Assembly: GCF_000611645.1 (NCBI RefSeq)
Contig: NW_014012067.1
Span: 1-11,253, forward strand
DNA: 11,253 nt
Reading direction: 5' to 3'
Source of the DNA: Monoraphidium neglectum
Taxonomy: Eukaryota > Chlorophyta > Chlorophyceae > Sphaeropleales > Selenastraceae
Numbering within the stretch: the stretch's first letter is position 1; the number at the start of each line of letters is the position of its first letter. The notes under the pieces were generated by a model. That model was not told the DNA's origin and ran no database searches. It worked only from the letters and a program-made list of their open reading frames with translations. The position numbers were made by a program, and so were the translations under genes. Positions 7,363 to 11,253 of the stretch are shown piece by piece.

Positions 7363-8505
7363 ATGGCGCTCTCCTCCAAGCAGGCGTGCCCTACTCTGGC
7401 CCGCGGTGCCTCTCGTCAGGCTACCGTCGTTTGCCGGGCCCAGCAGACCCCCGTTCAGCAGGCCGCGAAGGTGGCTCTTGCCGCGGGCCTTGCCGCTGCT
7501 GCGTCCCTGAGCTCCGTGGAGGCTGCCAGGGCTGACATCGCGGGCCTGACACCGTGCAGGTATGGCGCTGCGGGCTCAGGGGTTCAGCCGCGCGCTTGCC
7601 GCGCTGCGGTTCCGGGGCATATCGCAGCGGATCCGATCGCCACGGCGGCGGATCCATACCATCGTTGGTCTGATCCTGGGGCTGCATGCCCCAGCCCTGA
7701 CTGTAAAGGTTGCGCTTCCTTTGAGGGACGGGTGCCCGGGCAACTAGCGGCAGCCGCCAGAAACGGGGCACCCACCCGTGGATCCTCGCCGCCTGCATCG
7801 TGCGCCTGTTTACCGCGCAGCGAGTCGGCCGCCTACGCCAAGCGCCTCAAGAACGAGGTCAAGGGCCTGAACAAGCGCCTCAAGAACTACGAGGCCGACA
7901 GCGCCCCCGCCCTGGCGATCAAGGCCACCATCGAGCGCACCGAGAAGCGCTTCGCCAACTATGCCAAGTCCGGCCTGCTGTGCGGCAATGACGGCCTGCC
8001 CCACCTCATCAGCGACCCCGGGCTGGCGCTGCGCTTCGGCCACGCTGGGGAGGTCTTCGTGAGTGGCCGCGCCCGCACCCACGCCTGCGCTCCGGGGGGA
8101 CAGTGAGATGTTCGCGCGGGATTCTGGCGGCGGCGGCCGCGAGGGAGCGACCAGTTGGGCCTGATGTTGTGCATCTGAGCGTGACTGGGGCTTCCCCATG
8201 TCCAAACGCAGCCCCCTGACTCGCAGCGGCCCTCATGCATCTATCGCACCCGCTCCCTGTGGATCCCGCAGATCCCCACCATCGGCTTCCTGTACGTTGC
8301 CGGCTGGATCGGCTACGTGGGCCGCCAGTACCTGATCGGCGCCAAGGCCGAGTCCAAGCCCACCGAGAAGGAGATCATCATCGATGTGCCCGCAGCCCTC
8401 AAGCTCTCGGTCGAGGGCTTCGGCTGGCCCCTGGCCGTGGTGAACGAGCTCAAGGCCGGCACCCTCACGGAGACCGCCGACAACATCACCGTCAGCCCCA
8501 GGTGA
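7363..8505 (+). CDS. psaF: Photosystem I reaction centre subunit III (PsaF), chloroplast precursor
   Basis: Exons 7363-7559, 7821-8058 and 8272-8505 join to 222 residues. PsaF is the thylakoid subunit that docks plastocyanin or cytochrome c6 to the lumenal side of photosystem I. Residues 1-57 form a bipartite transit peptide: a basic stroma-targeting part, then an Ala-rich hydrophobic lumenal signal ending ...A-A-R-A. The mature protein starts D-I-A-G-L-T-P-C, the known green-algal N-terminus, and is 165 residues long, like Chlamydomonas. Mature residues ~9-50 form the Lys-rich docking helices, keeping Lys16, 19, 23, 27 and 30 of the algal docking face. Then come the conserved [16 protein letters not shown] segment, the membrane helix (I-P-T-I-G-F-L-Y-V onward, exon 3) and the terminal I-T-V-S-P-R. 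Donors are AG|GTATGG and TTC|GTGAGT; acceptors are GCGCAG and CCGCAG. The chosen ATG sits in a good context (caccgATGGC); an earlier non-ATG in-frame extension is unlikely. Codon bias suggests high expression. Confidence 0.97.
7560..7820 (+). other. psaF intron 1 (261 nt, no in-frame stop)
   Basis: This GT...AG intron interrupts the Ser codon after the conserved T-P-C at the mature N-terminus (phase 2: AG + C). Its removal restores T-P-C-S-E-S, exactly as in other PsaF proteins. It is 87 x 3 nt long with no in-frame stop, so the reading frame stays open through it. Confidence 0.93.
8059..8271 (+). other. psaF intron 2 (213 nt)
   Basis: A phase-0 intron with donor TTC|GTGAGT and acceptor GATCCCGCAG. 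Its removal joins G-H-A-G-E-V-F to I-P-T-I-G-F-L-Y, the junction between lumenal domain and membrane helix found in PsaF. An in-frame stop at 8104-8106 means it must be spliced for a functional protein. Confidence 0.95.
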
Positions 8506-8951
8506 GGTCACGAAGATGCATGAATGTTTGTGTTTGTGAATGTGTGAGTGGGAGAGAGAGTGTGCGCATGCACAAGCATACGTGGGGGGTGACGAAGACG
8601 TTGGGTCGCAAGCCGTCATGCCATGGCAGGGGCTGGCAGGGATATCCTGGCGGAGTTTTCCCTGGGTGCCACCGACCCAACGTTGAATCGCTGGGTGCCA
8701 TTAGCATGTGCCTCCCACTCAGGCGTAGATATGACCCTGCACCAGACCCTGAAACCCCTGCCTTCTATGTGCCCCCCTGCCTGCGTGCAGATAATCACAT
8801 CCATCCTCCTGCAGCAGTGGTAGCAGCGGCAGAGGGCGGTTGAGAGCGCGGCTGTGCGGTGGCTGCGCAAGCTCCTTCCTCCCCGGGCGCACACACGGCC
8901 GGCCTCGTGCAGTCGTCCAGCCAGCGACACCCTCACAACGGTGCCCCCGGA

Positions 8952-8966
8952 CAGCAGCAGCAGCAG
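8952..8966. repeat. Short (CAG)5 run
   Basis: Five perfect CAG units followed by a CAC lie in the psaF 3' UTR. The run is short and probably of no consequence. Confidence 0.9.
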
Positions 8967-9326
8967 CACGCATGCGCGCAGCGGCGGCGCGAGGGCAGCG
9001 CGCACAAGCTGCGCCCCGTTTCTTGTTGTGAAGCGGTGTGACGGCGCCCGTTGTGCAGCAGCGGTGCAACGCATCCCTCCTTAATTTGTGCCTCATAGCA
9101 CAGCTCTTTGCCCTTTTTCACGTTCCCCGGAGCGCCGGCTGCACCAGCAGCCATTTTGATTCCTCCCGCACGTCCCCTTGGCCAGCAGTGATGCGCACCT
9201 CGCGCCGGCCGCCAATGGGGTGCGGTTTTTGGGGCCCTCGCGGCCTCGCAGCCCAGCACACCATGCGCAGCGACCCCGTCAGCATGCCGGACCGGTGCTG
9301 CTCAAATGGTTTTGCGAGGCCTGACT

Positions 9327-9331
9327 TGTAA
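9327..9331 (+). terminator. TGTAA polyadenylation signal of psaF
   Basis: This is the first plus-strand TGTAA after the psaF stop, 822 nt downstream. It is the green-algal polyadenylation pentamer; cleavage would be expected about 10-20 nt later. The only other plus-strand TGTAA nearby lies inside psaF intron 1 (7702-7706). Confidence 0.6.
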
Positions 9332-9857
9332 CAAGTTTGTCTCTACTGCGGCCCAATAAGCTGGGTAGCATGTGCCCAGGACAAAGCCGCAACAGGCCTG
9401 CACCCTGCGTTGTGGGGCCTGAGCTTGCAGAGACCGATGAGTGGCCGGCTCATGTCAGCTGGTGGCCCATAACCTGAACCCCCCAAACCCAGCCATGGTG
9501 CACACGGTACGCTGAGCTGGCCTCGGTACAGTATTGCGCAACACATGCTTGTCCACAGACCGGTGGGCATCAGCGGACTGCGAGGCGGGCCTGGATTTGA
9601 ACTTGAGTGGCCATGCAGCCTGACATCACTGCCTGCTGTGCCCATGCCAACCCCACCGGTGTACACAGGTCGGGACTGTTGAGGCGGCATCCGCGCTCAG
9701 ACGCCTCAAAAGAAGGAGTTGGGGGTCCCGTTGTGCCCATGGCGGCCGCCCACCAATGCACTCGGCATTCCCTGGTGGCACATTGCAGCAGCCCAGCCCT
9801 TCGTGCAGCCCGCCGCCGCCGCCAGGGCCGGGCTGCTGCTAAGACAGCAAAGCCCAC
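9332..9857. other. Intergenic stretch with no recognisable feature
   Basis: Short overlapping open frames occur on both strands (for example 9343-9690 and 9570-9857, minus), but none resembles a known family or has flanking splice signals that build a longer protein. I see nothing else here. Confidence 0.5.
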
Positions 9858-10079
9858 TCATTGCTCGCCATCTGACCCAGGACTGGCCCCATCCTCGGCA
9901 GGTCGCGTGCAGCTTTCTGTGAGGTGCATCGTGACAGGCGCCAAAACCTCAGCCACGCGGGCAAGCAGCTGTATCTGCTGCTGGCTGATGGGGCCCTTTG
10001 CAATGTTCACCGCCGTACGGATCTCATAATAGCCCTTGATGTCTTTGTGCGCGGACAGCTGCTAGTGCAGGTCCGCAAT
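9858..10079 (-). pseudogene. Decayed coding fragment, minus arm of an inverted duplication
   Basis: The minus strand from 10079 reads I-A-D-L-H, a TAG stop at 10062-10064, then 67 residues to TGA at 9858-9860. The frame contains H-K-D-I-K-G-Y-Y-E-I-R-T-A-V-N-I-A, then Q-Q-I-Q-L-L-A-R-V-A-E-V-L-A-P-V-T. The first part is shared with the opposite-strand copy at 10111-10284, so it descends from real coding sequence. The TAG replaces a CAG (Gln) present in the other copy, so this copy is broken. The later part loosely resembles the 'W..L..l..vL.P...aT..l' stretch of hAT-type transposases. That is an impression only; I do not recognise the protein with confidence. Confidence 0.4.
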
Positions 10080-10172
10080 CCTGCAAACACATCAAGGGCT
10101 GTTATGACAGCAGCTGTCCACACACAAAAGCATCAAGGGCTATTATGAGAGCCGCACGGCGGTGGACATTGC
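10000..10172. repeat. 63-nt inverted repeat (56/63 identical) with a 47-nt loop
   Basis: Arms 10000-10062 and 10110-10172 are reverse complements with seven mismatches and no gaps. A second inverted match, 10065-10079 against 10168-10182 (15 nt, perfect), extends the relationship. The loop contains a third partial copy of the core (acatcaagggctgttatga, 10089-10107), in direct orientation to the right arm. Confidence 0.92.
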
Positions 10173-10284
10173 GGACCTGCACCAGCAGCTGTCCACGAAC
10201 ACAGAGACACTGCAGCAGCAGTACATGTGTCATCTAGAGCGCTGCGTCAACAAGTATCCCAACCGGTTGATGTCATTCAGCTGA
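10111..10284 (+). pseudogene. Decayed coding fragment, plus arm of the inverted duplication
   Basis: The plus-strand frame from 10111 reads Q-L-S-T-H-K-S-I-K-G-Y-Y-E-S-R-T-A-V-D-I, then A-D-L-H-Q-Q-L-S, and ends at TGA 10282-10284 (57 residues). It is preceded immediately by an in-frame TGA and has no ATG, so it is not a complete gene. The return of Q-L-S after 25 residues suggests the parent protein carried a ~25-residue tandem repeat. The parent family is not recognised. Confidence 0.4.
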
Positions 10285-10628
10285 TGACCAATTCTGACAT
10301 GAATCGCTTTTATAGGCGAGTCTGTGGGAGCAGCATGATAGAGCACACATGGACACTCTATCCACGCACCGCAAGTCACAACAGCCACCTTGATCATGAA
10401 ACTCAACTTTTGGCAAAAGAAGGCGCCCCTGGTCCTACAATGCTGTTGCAAGCGCTCGGTCAGTATTGTTTTCAGCGTCCTGTTGCGTAGTCACATACGG
10501 TACCGCATACACTTTACACAGAGCAAAGAAAGGCCACGACAGACCCAGTGTGTGATCTGACAGGCCTGAACGGGCCATATATCGCCCAGGTCCTATCTCA
10601 TTGCACTTCATACATTGATACCTACAAT
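10285..10628. other. Short intergenic stretch upstream of the AT-hook gene
   Basis: An open frame continues to 10490 on the plus strand from a non-ATG start, without recognisable content. A catatatc motif at 10576-10583, about 45 nt before the proposed ATG, is the only TATA-like element I see. A minus-strand TGTAA at 10514-10518 has no identifiable owner. Confidence 0.4.
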
Positions 10629-11253
10629 ATGCTTTCGCAAGCCGCCACAGGCTTTGCTCTGAGTGGGGCCCAGCATAGAGTTCGCGGGCTGCTCGGCACC
10701 AGGCTGCCGTGCCCGAACTTGAATGGCTGCCGTAGGCTTATATCTGTCGCTCATGCGGGACGCGGGCGCCCCAGGAAGACCACATCAGGTGAGCGTGACA
10801 CCTGCCGCCAGCGATGGCGGCAGCAGCATCGCGCCCGTTCAAGCCAGCTCCACTGGGGTGTGCAGCATTCGAATGTCAACTCGGCGGCCCTGGCTGCGAC
10901 TCCATGAACTATGTACTGCGGCTGCTATGCACGATGCCTGCGTCCGCTGCGCTTTTGACTGCACGTGCCATGGCAGCAAGCGACGCAACAACAGGGGGGT
11001 GGCGGCGGAACCTCTGCGCCGCAAACAGGGCTTGCTGCTGCCCGCCGCTCTCCGCAACCGTCCCTTTCCCCCCGACCGCCCGCCGCGCCCCGCCGTTCCC
11101 GCCCAGACGACGCCGAGCTCCCCACGGGCGACCCCCCAAAGCGTCGCGGCCGCCCCCGAAAGTCCGACGCCCCCGCCGCCGCGGAGGCGATAGAGCGCCT
11201 CACAGAAATCGCCGGAGGCCGCGCCCCCGCTAGCGCCGCAGCCGCCGCCGCGG
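10629..11253 (+). CDS. Putative organelle-targeted AT-hook protein (5' part, runs off the window)
   Basis: Proposed exons are 10629-10788 and 11029 to the window edge. Exon 1 encodes 53 residues with no Asp or Glu and many Arg, Ser, Ala and Leu (start M-L-S-Q-A-A-T-G-F-A), typical of a mitochondrial or plastid transit peptide. It ends with an AT-hook-like G-R-G-R-P-R-K at 10758-10778. The donor TCAG|GTGAGC is strong. The acceptor CAAACAG at 11028 keeps the frame (phase 1). Exon 2 is Pro/Arg-rich and contains a second hook, K-R-R-G-R-P-R-K (11139-11162), then an acidic/alanine segment with A-I-E-R-L-T-E-I. AT-hooks bind the minor groove of AT-rich DNA, so a nucleoid or chromatin role is possible. 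The acceptor is ambiguous: one at 10977 suits a different exon 1 frame (ATG 10723) without the first hook. A nuclear protein is the alternative. Confidence 0.45.

Larger units (their letters stand above)
8506..9331 (+). other. psaF 3' UTR
   Basis: The span from the stop codon to the first downstream TGTAA holds no recognisable gene. It contains a GT/GA-rich stretch (8525-8570) and a short CAG run (8952-8966). A ~0.83-kb 3' UTR is normal in green algae. Overlapping open frames on both strands here are Cys/Arg/Ala-rich products of high GC content. Confidence 0.6.

Noticed and set aside
7702..7706. TGTAA inside psaF
   Set aside because: It lies within intron 1, upstream of two conserved coding exons, so it is not the normal polyadenylation signal.
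10227..10490. 87-codon plus-strand open frame
   Set aside because: Starts at a non-ATG codon, overlaps the decayed repeat fragment in another frame, and matches nothing I recognise.
10723..10788. Alternative first exon of the AT-hook gene in another frame (ATG 10723), joining in phase to an acceptor at 10977
   Set aside because: Splice signals fit equally well, but this frame loses the first AT-hook and the acid-free presequence; kept only as the stated alternative.

Overview
The window looks like nuclear DNA of a green alga (Chlorophyta). It is GC-rich and its coding exons prefer G or C at third positions. Its introns have GT...AG ends with GTGAGT- or GTGCGT-type donors, and the algal TGTAA polyadenylation signal lies about 0.8 kb past two stop codons. 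One gene is plainly nuclear psaF, a photosystem I subunit with a bipartite chloroplast/thylakoid transit peptide. I see no bacterial operon structure, CRISPR array, tRNA or rRNA.

Layout, left to right. (1) 1-327 (+): the 3' end of an L-gulono-1,4-lactone-oxidase-like FAD oxidoreductase, ending in the cysteine-rich tail of plant GULLO-type enzymes. (2) 328-2263: shared intergenic and 3'-UTR space of a convergent gene pair, with a 44-nt alternating purine-pyrimidine GT/GC run. (3) 2264-4555 (-): a three-exon gene for a secreted protein. It has a signal peptide, a long Ala/Thr-rich coiled-coil-like stalk with eight N-glycosylation sequons, and a C-terminal domain whose last three cysteine spacings match animal endostatin and whose entry motif matches bacterial DUF1554 (C-type-lectin-like fold). 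The splice phases of all three exons agree. (4) 4556-7362: 2.8 kb between divergent genes, with no convincing gene. It holds at least five decayed copies of a ~165-bp repeat in both orientations, a GC-rich hairpin, and the psaF upstream region. (5) 7363-8505 (+): complete psaF in three exons (222 residues), then a long 3' UTR to a TGTAA near 9327. (6) 9332-10628: no intact gene; an 89%-identical 63-nt inverted repeat whose arms both encode decayed copies of one ~25-residue protein repeat. (7) 10629-11253 (+): the probable 5' part of a gene for an organelle-targeted AT-hook protein, running off the window.

The genes do not form an obvious pathway; this is an ordinary eukaryotic gene neighbourhood. 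The most noteworthy items are the stalked endostatin/DUF1554-like secreted protein, the putative transit-peptide-plus-AT-hook gene, and the two families of decayed repeats. Gene models rest on reading splice signals, phase and protein similarity by eye; none is supported by transcript data here.
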